A stretch of DNA of 64,000 bases from Sycobia sp. Sy_11 (GCA_018907035.1 JACCIC010000166.1:575501-639500); one strand, 5' to 3'; numbered from the stretch's first letter, positions 1 to 12,540 are shown. Made by a program: numbers and translations. The notes: generated from the sequence alone by a model not told the origin.

Positions 1-3000
1 TAAATTGAAATCTCAGATATGGAGCTCAGTCGTAACGATCGTCCTCGTCGAGGCGAAAAATTTACTACCGATGGATATCGACGGTCTCTCAGACCCCTAT
101 GTCAAGTTTCGGTAAGCATATGTTGTTTGCGATATTCTGCAAAACTTAATTGTACATTCTTCTGCTGGTTTAATGTACCAAGTCGCTCATAAGTTGACAT
201 AGGTTATTGAAAAATCGTACGATAATTACATGGTCAAATATAATTTTTAAATTGTAGTATAAATTTTTTTGATTCACAGAATTATTTTACATTTATTTGT
301 TAAATAACTACAACTTAATCAAAACGATTTATTGATGCACTTTACATTTTTTACTGTTACGCAAGTAATTTGATATCTGGATTTTAAAAGTGAATAGGCA
401 TATATAATAACACTAGAATAACCAGAATAAAGTTTCATGATAGTTAATGTTACTTTTGTATAGAATGTTTAGCAGTAGTTTATTTGCACGTATATATACC
501 AAAGTATTTTAGTTGGCTCTAAATATTCGCCTCTTGTCGCGAATCTATAATAATTAAGTCGTGCGAGACCAAATTTATTCGATGGCCTATATTTTATACA
601 TAATTGAGATATCTCAGATTTATGACATTTTATTTACCTCCCTTTAATCTTTGAATGAGCGTGAAGCTCGAATGGCTACTTTACAGTGCTGCGTGAGAAG
701 GTTTAAATAATTATTTTATTTTTATTTTTTGTACGTAATTTGAAATTCTTTATTGAGAGTTACGAGCATTAGCATTAGCATTAGCATTAACCTCGTATGT
801 AGCATTTAATAAAAATACAAATGATTTGTTAACGTACATACATATATGAACTATCAAATATTTTCATCGGCCTTACAGTTATATTAAAATGACAGTTAGA
901 CTGTATTTGTTTATCATCAGCACCGTATACAATTAGAATATAAAATCGTTATGGTTAGAAGTACCCTGAAAAATAATGGTTAGCAAAGAACGATCTAACT
1001 ACTTCCTCCCCCCAGCTTATCGACCCATATCCCATTAAGTTGAGCCCAATGTTTCGAACCGCTTTTACTCCTCATCAGGGACAGAAATAAAATTCTAGTA
1101 ATATGATATATACTTTATCCCGGTTTTTTTTATTATGTTCCCGATAAAATTTATATCTTGAATATTATTATCAGTAAGTCCTGGAAAAATATTTGATTTC
1201 TTGCGTCTGAAAAGAATAATGAATTTTTATTTCCTAAACCAATTTTTCTTTTTAAAAAAAGTATCCTTCATAATTTCTTTCAGGATAGTTATAATAATTT
1301 TATATAGCCATAACAATTTTATATTTATGATTCTATATGAGAGGAATGATAAACAAGGGTAGTTTTACTGGCATTCTAATAAGACTGTAAGTCGTAGGAA
1401 AATATTCAACAGTTTGTGTAAAAACAGTCGATATAAGCATTTTTTAATTTTTGTACATAAATTATATATTGAACAAAATTCTTTAATATTATATTTTTAA
1501 ATTACAACGATTGACTTATTAAAAAGGTTCAATAACGCTTTTATGTGTTTGATCCTAATAATAATATATTTATATCTAGCGGAAGGTATAATTTTATATT
1601 GATTGTCTTTTGTTTTTAATCAATCGATTGTTTTTACCTTTTGCTTATATATTTATACTTTATAGATTTATACTTCTCGTTTAATATTTTTTATATGATA
1701 TGCCATGATTTGTTATCTATCTTATAAAAATATTGAAAGTACTCTATTCGATCTGATTGTTTCCCTTCTTTTATACAATTTCTTGCACTCAGTATCGCCT
1801 TTCTTTTAACATTGTTTTTTTAATTGAATTGTCCGCGAACTCGTATTATGTATTGTTTCCATATGAATGAAAATCCATACTTATTTTAATCATTAGTGAT
1901 TTTTTACTGTTTTTTTTTAATTCGTTGTATTTTCTATGAGGATAGACTATCAGATATGGGTAACGAATTTGATTCAGATTGAGTAAGGTAACTGATTACC
2001 TCCAAAATAAGCTGTGCAAAATGTTAGCACCTAACGCTCATTCACTTCGAAGTTGTGATATTTTATTATTTACAATTATATTACCCTTTAATTAAATTGA
2101 ATATACTATCTAGTCAGAGGAATCTTTGATAAAAGCCATTGCTTAATTGATATTGGATTCGATGCAAAAAATTAACGTACAATTACAAAAAAGTTGTTGA
2201 ACGTATGTTCGGAAATGTACACAATAATATTCAATAGAATTTAAGAACGATGGAAATATTTATTTGTATGATTGCCAATTGAAAGTTTTGTTCGTATTTT
2301 AAAACATTTGTAGGCGATTATCTTTCTATGATAACGTAATAAAATTCAACGGAACTTGACTTGATATTGTTTTTTTTTCTACGATACGAAAAATGGTAAT
2401 TCATATAAAAACATTTTTTACTAAACATTATATACAATTTAATTAAAAAGAAATACTTTAGTTATAATTAAAAAAGTATTATATTTTGGGAACGGAGCAG
2501 CGTTAGGTAACAAAACTTTATAGGGCTATATTGGAATTAATCAGAGTTACCTCAGTCATTTCGAACCAAATTCATTACACTCTTATTGTTAGTACTTCCA
2601 AACAATTGCACGGTTCTTATTCAAGATTACGTAGACTTTGTATTAAAATGAGGGAATCCGATAAGATTATAAATTTATATGTAATATGTTTATAATTTAA
2701 CGCTAAATATATATGCAATCATTCATCCCTGCACAGTCAGTGGTAAAGATAGAAGCAATTGATGACAAATTTCTTATTAGTGCAATACTCAAATCTTGAC
2801 ATATAATGTCATTCCTCTCAGTGAATTTGCATTTAAATGTTTACATCCGTCCGTATTTACGTCATGGCTTTGTTATTTATTTCATAACAATTCATTAAAT
2901 ATCCTGCATTCGGATTTTCTCTATATGTTCGATCTCTGTTTCAACTTCTAGTTCTAAACTAGTTGCAATAATTTAGATAGTGACTCGATATGCAGTACAC

Positions 3001-3480
3001 ACTACCAGCGTGAATTCTTACCTTTCTCTTATTTACATGTACACGTTATGTGTAACGAAACAGCCTGGGCACGGAAAAGTACAAATCCAAAGTGGCGAAC
3101 AAGACCCTGAACCCCGTCTGGCTCGAGCAGTTCGATCTCCATCTGTACGAGGACCCGATTCTCGGCCAGGAGCTCGAGGTGACCGTCTGGGATCGGGATC
3201 GCAGCCACCAGGACGACCTCATGGGCCGGGCGGTGCTCGACCTCGCGACCCTAGAGCGCGAGACGACCCACCGGCTGTGGCGCGAGCTCGAGGACGGCGC
3301 GGGCAGCATATTCCTGCTGCTGACGATCAGCGGCACAACGGCGAGCGAGACAATAAGCGACCTCGCCTCCCACGAGGAGACGCCCCAGGAGAAGGCCCTG
3401 CTCAGGCAAAAGTACTCGCTGAGCAATACGCTACAGAGGCCCCGTGACGTTGGTCACCTCACCATAAAGGTATATGGGTG

Positions 3481-3533
<53 letters not shown>

Positions 3534-6500
3534 CGCGCATATATAAATAATATGAATAATCGAGACAATAATTAAATATACAATATCTGCATTAGATATA
3601 AACGAAGAAAAAAGTATAGTCATGCACATACTTACCTTTAGGACAATATATATATTTTGATTTTATTTAATACGTATATGTATCATATATATACTAAGAA
3701 AGATATAGAAGATAATCAAATCTTGTGTTGAAAACAATCTCATTTTCGAAACTAATTCGTTAAAGAAACATAAAAATCGATCGTTTTACAGATTAAATAT
3801 TTATATTTGTGATTTTGGGAAACCAATTAAATTAAACGTTGGAAATTTTCCAAATGGAGCCTTAATGGGTTAACAAGCGCTATTTGGCAAATTAAATAGA
3901 ACGATTATTTTTAACGTATATACGCTGAAAGTATACAGGAATTTTTTTAAATTAACAATAATTTAATATATATTGTATGCGTAAAACTATACCTAACGCT
4001 GTCCCTTTATTATTTTTAGGTTTATCGAGCGCAGGGCCTCGCTGCGGCTGATTTAGGCGGTAAAAGCGATCCCTTCTGCGTTCTTGAGCTTGTCAATTCA
4101 AGATTGCAAACTCAAACTGAATACAAAACTTTGGCTCCAAACTGGCAGAAAATTTTTACTTTGTACGTGATATTATCATTATGCACTTTCATTTCTATAC
4201 TATTATTGTTTTAGTATACTATTATTTGCACTACTTTTTTTATCTAGTTTTATACAACTTTTATACTTATAGGTCTATGAAAATATTTAATAATTGGTTG
4301 ATATTTTTAATTATTTGAAAAAAAATTTATTAAAAAATGTTGAGATACATATATTAGTTGTATTTTTTTCATAGCATATACCAAATATGTAATTTTGTTA
4401 TTTTAGTGCATATTACTTTTATTGCAGATTTTTTTTAGTATAAAAATGAGAACTATAACATGTACTTATGCTGCAGTAACTAACATAGTTTTCGTATTAT
4501 ATTCATTATTCACTTTTCTTATTTAAAATCCATTTTTATCATTTTTTTTTCTAATTATCCGTGTCAAAACTAATTTTAAGAACTTTGATAACGACTGTAA
4601 TATGTTTCTGCAATTATAATATTTAATGTTTAATAATAAGATTTTTAAAAATAAACTAGAAAAAAATAGCAAATGCTTCTAATGTAGATTTTTGAACTTT
4701 TATTTTTAACATATGTAACTGTTTAAAATTGAGTGAAATTAATACTTACAATTTTATAAGTTTTCAATTAATAACGTTTTTCAATATTCTTTTTTCTATA
4801 TCCTCTTTGTCAAATTACTTCTTTGTTTTTTTTTCTTCTTTCATCTTTGTTAAAATTAAACATTTTAACCAATAATTAGATGTATTGCTTTTATACAAAT
4901 TCTTAATTTGTATATAGATCTAAAAAAAAAATTATTAAATTAATGTCTTCAATAAAATATTTGCGCCTGTTAAATGTAAAATTAACTCAAAGCCAATTTT
5001 CAGCAATGTGAAAGACATAAACTCCGTATTGGAGGTGACGGTTTACGACGAAGACCGCGATCACAAAGTGGAGTTCCTTGGTAAAGTCGCGATTCCGCTG
5101 TTGAGGGTGCGAAACGGCGAGAAGCGTTGGTACGCTTTAAAGGATAAGAAGCTCCGCTGTCGCGCCAAGGGCAACTGTCCTCAGATATTGCTCGAGCTTA
5201 CGGTCGTGTGGAACGTACTGCGCGCCTGCATCAGGACACTGAATCCAAAAGAGAAAAAATACATGGAGCCGGAAATGAAGTTCAAGAGACAGGTCTTCCT
5301 CAGAAACGTACTTAGACTGAAAGCAATCATCGTCATTTTCATTGATTTAAGCAAATATATACAGTAAGATATAATATAATTTATTTTTTATTATATGGAA
5401 TTGCGGCAATATTACATGAAAAAAGTTTTTACTTAAAAAAATTATGATTATAAATGTAATAAAATAAATGGTTATGGATTCTAATCAGATTCGAAATTCA
5501 GATACGCGTGATAATAATAATTGCTCTGTCTTATCGCGACTTTCAAACAATCACGTTAATCACAATGCTACAACAATTCTATTTGCCAATTCACTGTCAA
5601 GTTAATAAATCACATGAAATATGCATTATTTTTCTGTTTTACAACAGGAGCTGCTGGGAATGGGAAAGCAAAATGCGAAGTATAATCGCACTTACACTTT
5701 TTGTAATCGGAGTGTACTACTTCGAACCTTATATGATACCAATGACAGCATTGCTGATTTTGTTCAAATATTATGTGGTAATTAATCTAATTTTTTTGCA
5801 ACTTTTATAACGCTAATGCACTACTAAGTCCTCTGCAATAATTCCCTTTTAAAAGAACCTTCTCTCTCATGTGGAAAAATGAAGTACGATATTCCTTCTT
5901 AGATTACGAACGTTTAAATTGATTTTTATCACCTAATTTGGATTAGCGTATTGCAAACAGTTTAAATAAATACTTCCTGATAATATCTGATTACGATAGA
6001 ATTTTTAAATGTACCTCTTTCTCTGTTGCTTATTTGTTAATAGTAATTCGCTTGTTAGATGAACGATCGTGAAAGCTTTACATTAAAGTTACAATAAACT
6101 GCTTAACATAAGGAATAAAAAATAAATTATTAAAATGCTTTGTAAATTTGTCTTATTGGCCAAAGAAATCGTAAATATCCATTCTTTTGGCATTGAGTAA
6201 TGAAAGAGATCAACAACAGAATACGAATTATTTGGAACAATAATTGTTTAGAAAATTAGTCGCGTAGTTTTCCTATTGTACAGATTCTTATTATTCTTGT
6301 AAGACTAATGAGTATATTAGATTTTGTTATTTGCAACAGTAATGTAATCAATGTGAGAGAGATAGGGTCAGTTTCATTTGCTTCATTCCTTGCTATGCAA
6401 ACAGGTATCAGTTTTGACTGGAGCTCCTCTTCCTCACCAGATGACTATAGCCGCTCAAGAATCGGCAGATTTTACTTCTGACGATGGTCTGCCCACGCCT

Positions 6501-9500
6501 GGCGACGACGACGACGACGAGGATGATAAAGACAAGGTACATATTGAATGTTATCTTCAAAATGAAAGCACCCATTATCTTATTTTTAGAGAACCCTGTA
6601 ATGATAACGATATCAAAAGTTTAATAATCAGAACTACAATATATAAGAAATTCTTTGGTAAATCAATCCTCCAATTTTTTTTCCATTATAAATTTGAATT
6701 CTTCTTTAAGTATCAATGCGTCATCATAATTTTTGTTTTGGTTCGTGAAAAAGCATGGTAATACTATAAAAATGACTAAATAGTATTTTTAATAACTAAT
6801 CACTTATAAGTATATAATAATTATAGGTAAAAAATTTCTAAGCATCTTTTTCTTGAAAATAAATTATAAATTTTGTTCTTAAAACCAACTAAAATAAATT
6901 GGAATAGTCCTTTCAAAGTTCTTAGAGGTATTTTGAGGTTTTTTAAAGGTTCTTTATATGCCTACAACAAGAAGCATCTGATTTTATTGTTATTTACTAT
7001 AATCGGGATTCATGAAATATTCTTGTTTATTATGATTTATTTATGAATCGATTAAATTATATTATTTTAAGCGAGGTCGAAATAGGAGAGTTATTATTCT
7101 AACAATGTCCCTAATACCACACGTCTTCAAGGTGGCAACCTTAATCATCTTTTCTATTATACAAGAGTGGATTGATAAGTTTCCGGCCTGACCAAGAAAA
7201 ACAACCTTTTTAAAGAATTTTTTTTTATTTCTCAACATAATCTCCTCCAAGGCTGATACATTTCTCATAGCGGTGTTCTAGTCTAGTAATGCCATCTCTA
7301 TAGACTGATTCGTCAAACTCCTCAAAATACCCATTTACAGCTTCGATTACTTCTTCATTGTCCGTAAATGTCTTACCGTCAAGCCATTTTTGAGGTAGGA
7401 AACAGATAATAGTCACTCGGGGCTAAGTCCAGAGAGTAGGGAGGGTGTGGCATCAATTCAAACTTCAGATCGTTGATTTTAGCTATCGCAACGATTGAAG
7501 TGTGCGCTGGTGCGTTATCGTGATGAAACAAGATTTTTTTCTTCGCCAGGATGAGGTCGTTTAATTTTCATTTCGTGGCTCAAACGTTGCAATAAGTCTG
7601 CGAAGTATTGACCAGTGATAGTTTTACCCTTTTCAGGGTAATCAATGTATATAATACATCTTGCATCCCAAAAAACAGTAGCCATAAACTTGTTCGCCGA
7701 AAAAATTGTTTTTTGTCTTCTTTGGAGTTGGTTCCCCTGGTCCAATCCACTGTTTAGACTGTTGTTTGGTTTCAGGAGTGTAGTGGTGGATCCAATTTTT
7801 GTCAACGGTTCGAATCGATGCAAAAATTCGCTTTGATTACGCTTATAGAAACGCTAAATTGGCGGTAGAAATGTTCTTTCGAATCAATTTTTGGTCGACT
7901 GTTAGCAAACGCAGCATCCATCTTGCACAGAGCTTTTCCATATATAAATGTTGGTGCAAAATATTTTGTACACGTTCATATGACATCTTACAGGTCTCAG
8001 CTATCTCACGCATTTTTAATCTGCGGTCTTTCAGCACTATTTGATGGATTTTTTCGATCATATTTGGAGTTGTGACCTCAATGGGGCGTCTTGAGCGAGG
8101 CTCATCAGAGGTGCTCACACGATCCTTTTTAAACTCGGAAACCCACCGCTTCACTGTTGAATACGATGGGGAGGATGTCCCCAGTGTTGAGTCCATCTCT
8201 TCTTTATTTTCCTTCGGCGTTAACCCCTTCAAATAAAAGTATTCGATGACAGCACGATTTTCCAGCTTTTCCATTTTTACGAAAAACACAGAGTCTTGTT
8301 CAGCGTGCTCTCAAACCTAAACTAACATGGCGATCGGATTGAAACTATAGCTACAAGCTATCTAAGGATGGTACTATAGAACTCTATCTCAAGGTAGGTC
8401 TAGTGGCGCCATCTCTTGGTCAGGTCGGAAACTTATCAATCCACCCTCGTACCTGTACCTCGAGAAAAAAATGCTGTTAAATTTCTCATTAAATTCGCGT
8501 TTTCAATATAAAACAATCATTTTTGATACTTTAAATGCTTATTAATTTTTGCCCGCCTCATTTGTAGAGGATTCTATTATTAAATATGTCCAAAAAGCAA
8601 TTCTGATTTTATTATTGAATTAAAGTTACCTTACTAATTCAGATACTAGTAAAATGATGTTAAATGCAAATTTGTTGCATGCAGTGACTTATTTTTAAGA
8701 AAAAAATTTTGTTATCACTTTTCTTTAAGTATTGTAGGTGTATAAAAATTAAAATTGTACTTATGTCGACTATTGTAATTGAATTTACAATTATTTTTAT
8801 TAATTGTACAGTTTTTATAAAATAATATACTTATCATTATTTAATGACAGTTATACTGTCCTTGTTTATAATCAATGAAATAAACTAGTGATGTTCTAGA
8901 ATGAGAAAACACTATTAAAAAGAACTGTACAGGTTTGTGCAGAAATAAACTGACAATTCATTCCTTTTTAGAATTTTTTTTTAAACAGTTATATTGACTT
9001 TTAAGATACTTGCCAAAATAATATCAATGTTACAATATTATAGTCTTAGAATGATTACAGTTTGTAAATCATGAACGAATACGCTTGGGGCGATAGTCGC
9101 AGTGTGATCTACACTCTTTCTAGTAACCCGAATAGTCTAAAAGAATTCGCGAGGATTCATAGGAACTCAAAAACATAATAAGAAGGTTATGGAGAAAAAC
9201 TTTTTTTGAAGATTCGATTGGCCAGAGAATTTAAGTACACTTAAAGTAAAATATCATTTATTATAATTGTATTCACCTTTATACAATGCTGGTGAAAACA
9301 TTTTGAGTAAAATAAGTAGCTTTATGAAAAAATAATTGAAATAGCTTTAAATGTTGGAGGATGTTATAAATAGTGAGATGAAGCATTATGGTAGTACAAG
9401 CACTAATGGCGTAAATTTCAATTTGCAAATTTACGAGTATTATAAATCTATAATTCATTTGAAACTATTAACAACTATTATTTTTTAATTTCAAATTTAA

Positions 9501-10245
9501 TATGGAGTCAACTATGAATAATTGATTTCATTTATTAATTCAGTGAATTAACTGATTCGCAAACAGCTGCAATAAAAAGGTACTTATATACCTGTAGAAA
9601 ACTAATTTCAGAACTTTTAGCGTAAGGAACAGTTTGTGAATCCTACAGTGTTCAAGATCTACGTAATACTGAGTAGTTTAATGCCCATTCTCCTGCTGAT
9701 TTTTACTTTTCGTGAAAAAGTATCTGGAGAAAGAGTAATAAAATATATATTAATAATACGAAGAGCTAAAATTTTTACTATTTTCGATAGGAAGAGAAAA
9801 AGAGCCTTAAAGAACGTCTACAAGCCATACAAGAAGTGACGCAAACGGTTCAGAACTCCATCGGTTACATAGCGAGTCTTTGCGAAAAGGTGAAGAATTT
9901 GTTTAATTTCACCGTTCCTTACCTTAGCTATGTGGCGATGCTCCTGACGATTCTGGGCTTCGTCGTGCTTTATCTCATCCCAGTTCGTTATTTGATACTC
10001 GCCTGGGGAGTCAATAAATTTGCTAGAAAATTGATCAGGCCTCATACAGTACCTAACAATGAAGTATTGGATCTCATATCTAGGGTACCGGACGACGACG
10101 AATTACTTAATTACAGGTATGATATAATACAATTTTCTATGACTGTATATTAATTTTCTTTATTAAAATCTATTGTTATTTTCTGGCAAAAGTTTTAAGA
10201 ATTAAATATGGGATGCAATCAGCCATGATTTGATATGTTATAGTG

Positions 10246-10300
<55 letters not shown>

Positions 10301-11589
10301 AAAAAATATATATAAATTTACAGATATTTTGAATTGCAGAATTATTATAGATAAATTAAAAATTTTAAATATTCACACTATTGAAATATTAGCACATGCG
10401 TATCTGAAATAATTATTAAAAAAGTAATAAGTAATTACTAAAAAAACATCAAAAAATTCATAATTAGTTCATTAATATTTCTACCTTTACTTTGATATAA
10501 TTATTTTTATATAATTAGTATAAGTTCGAAGATGTGAATATTATTTCAATATAGACTAAAATAGAAAAACCATTATTAAAATTTTCATTATTTTTATTAG
10601 TTCTTCATTTTTGTTTCTCTCTCTCAATTCAATATAATATTTTATAAATTATTATATGTTACGGATTTGAGATGTACAATGGTTTATTATCGTACACCTA
10701 TAATTGAGATACCTGTCACTTTATAATGATGGACCAAGCAGATGCACTAAGACGAAATGTATACAATATAATTATTTATTATGATATTTCAAATCTAGAT
10801 TATTAACTTTTTCTCAAGTAATATAGCCTAACAACGGAAAAAATATAGAACTAGAAAAAACTCGACTGAATCTAATTTTGCTTTTAAAATTTTCTATAAT
10901 ACCCTTTATGTTTTTGAGATATGTTAACTTCAAAGGAAAAAAACACTTTTTTTATGATTGATAACGACTTACGTAACAATGTAATTTTTTTTATAATATA
11001 TTGCAAAATATCGCAAAAATCGTGATTTTACTGTCCTTTTACATTAAGTATCTTGCAAACTTATATAAGGTGATGCGTCAATTCTAAGATCCAATTCGGC
11101 AGGCAAAAAGTCTTCCGAAAACTATATTCAAATTCTGGGTTTTTTGACTTTCAAAATTTGACCGGTTTGTGTAATAAAAGATCGCCATTAGCTTTGTTAA
11201 TCATTCAATTATTAAATATGAAATAACCCACAAAGTATTTAATCTTCCTACAGAATAACGTGCTTGAATTTTATCCATTTGTTCAAGTAACAATTTAATA
11301 AAATTTAAATCGACATTTATTCACAGATACATATATATGTATATCCATATATACATCTATATATATTCCCACGTGTTATTACACGTTCAACCGATATGTT
11401 GCTAAACTTTATGTAAAATTTGGTTTGCTTGTTCGGTCTTTCAGGGAGTTGAAGCCCGTCCCGACGGCCGACTGCGAGGGTCGAGGTGCAGCCGGGGCAA
11501 TGAGCTCGGGCCTCCTGGCGGGCGGCTCCATCAGCGGGGCGACGACGACGCGCCGGGAGCTGCGTAGGCGGCACAAAGCGGCCGCGTAG
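1..11589 (+). CDS. Mctp: Mctp, multiple C2 and transmembrane domain protein (3' part, 8 exons)
   Basis: This is a spliced gene whose 5' end lies outside the window. The exons are 2-111, 3064-3469, 4020-4162, 5004-5363, 5648-5777, 6405-6536, 9791-10116 and 11445-11589. They total 1752 nt, or 583 codons plus TAG, with every junction phase matching. Reading from the window edge, the protein has one C2 domain (about residues 8-150), a second C2 (about 168-290), a first hydrophobic segment (about 345-378), an acidic cytosolic linker ending in a D/E/K run (about 410-430), a second hydrophobic hairpin (about 452-492) and a short C-tail. The landmarks [52 protein letters not shown] and SRVPDDD are characteristic of MCTPs. 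The family binds Ca2+ and phospholipid and sits in ER and vesicle membranes; in Drosophila it supports presynaptic homeostatic plasticity. Most of the Asp residues of the Ca2+ loops are retained. The stop may be leaky (see 11590-11733). Confidence 0.95.
2..111 (+). CDS. Mctp: Mctp exon a: start of a C2 domain (5'-truncated by the window)
   Basis: The reading begins K-L-K-S-Q-I-W-S-S and continues through [19 protein letters not shown] to LSDPYVKFR. This is beta-strand 1 and the first Ca2+ loop of a C2 domain. It ends in phase 2 at a GTAAGC donor (112). The exon start is open at the window edge, so its true 5' border is unknown. Confidence 0.9.
112..3063 (+). other. Mctp intron (AT-rich, no gene seen)
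   Basis: A 2.95-kb AT-rich intron. A short hexanucleotide repeat, four copies of GCATTA, lies at 766-789. I see no coding signal or recognisable transposon in it. Confidence 0.7.
766..789. repeat. (GCATTA)4 short tandem repeat
   Basis: Four tandem copies of GCATTA inside an Mctp intron. Confidence 0.85.
3064..3469 (+). CDS. Mctp: Mctp exon b: remainder of this C2 domain and linker
   Basis: The acceptor AACAG precedes CCTGGGC, and CG+C restores the Arg codon. The exon encodes [27 protein letters not shown] and [13 protein letters not shown] (second Ca2+ loop), then an inter-domain linker, and ends HLTIK in phase 0 at a GTATAT donor. It is strikingly GC-rich against its flanks. A pure (AT)n tract starts 13 bp after the donor. 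Confidence 0.95.
3483..3529. repeat. (AT)n microsatellite beside an Mctp donor site
   Basis: A pure AT dinucleotide tract of about 47 bp, beginning 13 bp downstream of the exon b splice donor. Confidence 0.95.
4020..4162 (+). CDS. Mctp: Mctp exon c: first half of the last C2 domain
   Basis: The acceptor is TATTTTTAG. The exon encodes [20 protein letters not shown] and then [21 protein letters not shown], which is the first Ca2+ loop and strands of the C-terminal C2. It ends in phase 2 (TT) at a GTACGT donor. Confidence 0.95.
5004..5363 (+). CDS. Mctp: Mctp exon d: second half of the last C2 domain and juxtamembrane helix
   Basis: The acceptor TTTTCAG precedes CAATGTG, and TT+C gives Phe. 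The exon encodes [20 protein letters not shown] and [10 protein letters not shown], then an [14 protein letters not shown] stretch leading into the membrane region. A strong GTAAGA donor follows ATACA. A stop appears only if the intron is read through. In the second Ca2+ loop the last acidic position is Glu rather than the usual Asp. Confidence 0.95.
5648..5777 (+). CDS. Mctp: Mctp exon e: first transmembrane hairpin
   Basis: The acceptor TTTTACAACAG restores CAG (Gln). The exon encodes [12 protein letters not shown] and a hydrophobic stretch interrupted by FEPYMIP. That matches the FELYMIP break in the first MCTP membrane hairpin. It ends in phase 0 at GTAATT. Confidence 0.93.
6405..6536 (+). 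CDS. Mctp: Mctp exon f: acidic linker between membrane hairpins
   Basis: The acceptor is ATGCAAACAG and the donor GTACAT, with both ends in phase 0 (44 codons). The exon encodes [12 protein letters not shown], then a serine- and acid-rich stretch ending in a run of five Asp followed by EDDKDK. Acidic [12 protein letters not shown] linkers occupy this place in animal MCTPs. Confidence 0.92.
7162..8449 (-). mobile_element. Frameshifted mariner (irritans-like), TIR-bounded, in an Mctp intron
   Basis: A 1288-bp element with TIRs of about 35 bp (outer end CAAGAGTGGATTGATAAG; inner part GACCTGACCAAG) between TA dinucleotides. The transposase runs on the minus strand. An N-terminal HTH part (8289-7843) carries [31 protein letters not shown] and [16 protein letters not shown] middle part carries the first catalytic motif as [10 protein letters not shown] and then [28 protein letters not shown] and S-L-D-L-A-P-S-D follow, and the end reads ...LGGDYVEK (7225). 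This is a DD34D mariner, resembling Himar1 in order and motif spacing. At least three or four frameshifts separate these parts, so it is dead, though its TIRs are well kept. It opposes Mctp transcription. Confidence 0.93.
9791..10116 (+). CDS. Mctp: Mctp exon g: second transmembrane hairpin
   Basis: The acceptor is TTTTTACTATTTTCGATAG and the donor GTATGA, with the exon ending in phase 2. It encodes [20 protein letters not shown], then [37 protein letters not shown], and the conserved [18 protein letters not shown] block. A 3.25-kb intron carrying a mariner separates it from exon f. Confidence 0.95.
10117..11444 (+). other. Last Mctp intron with an (AT)n tract
   Basis: A 1.3-kb AT-rich intron. 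It holds a roughly 50-bp (TA)n tract at 10248-10297. No other gene-like signal was found. Confidence 0.7.
10248..10297. repeat. (TA)n microsatellite
   Basis: An uninterrupted TA tract inside the last Mctp intron. Confidence 0.95.
11445..11589 (+). CDS. Mctp: Mctp exon h: terminal exon up to the annotated TAG
   Basis: The acceptor GTTCGGTCTTTCAG restores Arg (AG+G), followed by ELKP. This matches the YRELKP/YQELKP motif near the end of MCTPs. The following Ala/Gly/Arg-rich tail ends RRRHKAAA and then TAG. The tail beyond ELKP is not conserved with the vertebrate form I know. Confidence 0.88.
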
Positions 11590-11733
11590 CAACAGCACGT
11601 CCCGCGACCGGACGTCGCGGGCCTCAGGGCGCACGGCATGCTCAAGAAGTCCTTGCTGCGCCAGAAATTCGAGTATCTGCGCCAACGGATGGGCTCCACC
11701 GAGAAGCCGTCAGACGTGCCTGATGACGTATAA
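11590..11733 (+). other. Mctp: In-frame ORF extension after the Mctp TAG (possible readthrough C-terminus)
   Basis: After TAG the same frame runs 47 sense codons to TAA at 11731-11733. It keeps the GC-rich third positions of the exon, although the genomic background is AT-rich. The segment starts Q-Q-H-V-P-R and contains a basic helix-like stretch, LKKSLLRQKFEYLRQRM, before an acidic end (PSDVPDDV). The stop context is UAG followed by CAA, the first codon of the leaky UAG-CAA type context. A recent nonsense mutation, a sequencing error or an unseen splice event would explain it equally well from one sequence. Confidence 0.55.
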
Positions 11734-11800
11734 AAAGCATATACACACGCGTTTATGTATATAGATATATAAATAAATATAATGCAAGAGAGCGAACGTT
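11734..11800 (+). other. Proximal Mctp 3' UTR with a candidate AATAAA signal
   Basis: Sequence turns AT-rich directly after the TAA. A candidate AATAAA polyadenylation hexamer lies at 11772-11777. Longer 3' UTR forms cannot be excluded. Confidence 0.45.
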
Positions 11801-12535
11801 ATACATTTGCAGTAGCCGCCGATGCCGATGGGGCACGGATCGAAGTATTGAAATGCCGTACGTCGGTATAATACTTGTGCGATAACTTTATAAGATGTAT
11901 ATATATATAAGGGTATGCTTCGCTGATTCAGCGTTGAAGGCGTGAACAACTCTTTCGGATTTTATGAAAGCGTTTTAGCCCGCTAGGGTTAAAAATGAAG
12001 TTAATGCGGAGTCTTTTTTTTGCTAAATAATCAAATATTTTTTCTCGATTACTCACCGTATAATAAAAACGTTGAAACCAATCCTACGACTCGCCTATCA
12101 TTTTTGATGAAACATATATACTTTAATTGTTATATATTTCACAAAATATATAAATATTATATTTTGAGAGCTATTACGTATGCTTGAGGATCTGTCAAAA
12201 TTAATTGGTACCGATTGCGCAAAAAACATTCTGATTTAAATAATATTGTACATTGGGATTAGATTATTTTACATGTTAATCAATCATTGCCTTTTATATA
12301 TTTATTTTATATTTCTACAGAGACTCAAATTCAAACGACTCAAAAATTAAGCAAATGGTGTAAGAATGAGACCTATTTAAAATTTCATAACTAGAAATTA
12401 TAAATAAAATTTTAAAAATGTCCTTATGTCAACTGAATTAATAGAAAATGAATATTGCCATCAAAGCAGAATCTATTAGTTACACTTGTGCAATCATGCA
12501 AGTTTTTTTAGTGTATGTTATAATATAACGATTCA

Positions 12536-12540
<5 letters not shown>

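Noticed and set aside
3046..3447. Long frames on both strands over Mctp exon b
   Set aside because: They are shadows of a GC-rich exon; only the frame encoding the C2 domain carries family motifs.
11317..11699. Two minus-strand frames of about 100 codons over the last Mctp exon
   Set aside because: They are antisense to a phase-consistent Mctp exon, Arg/Pro-rich, without splice support.
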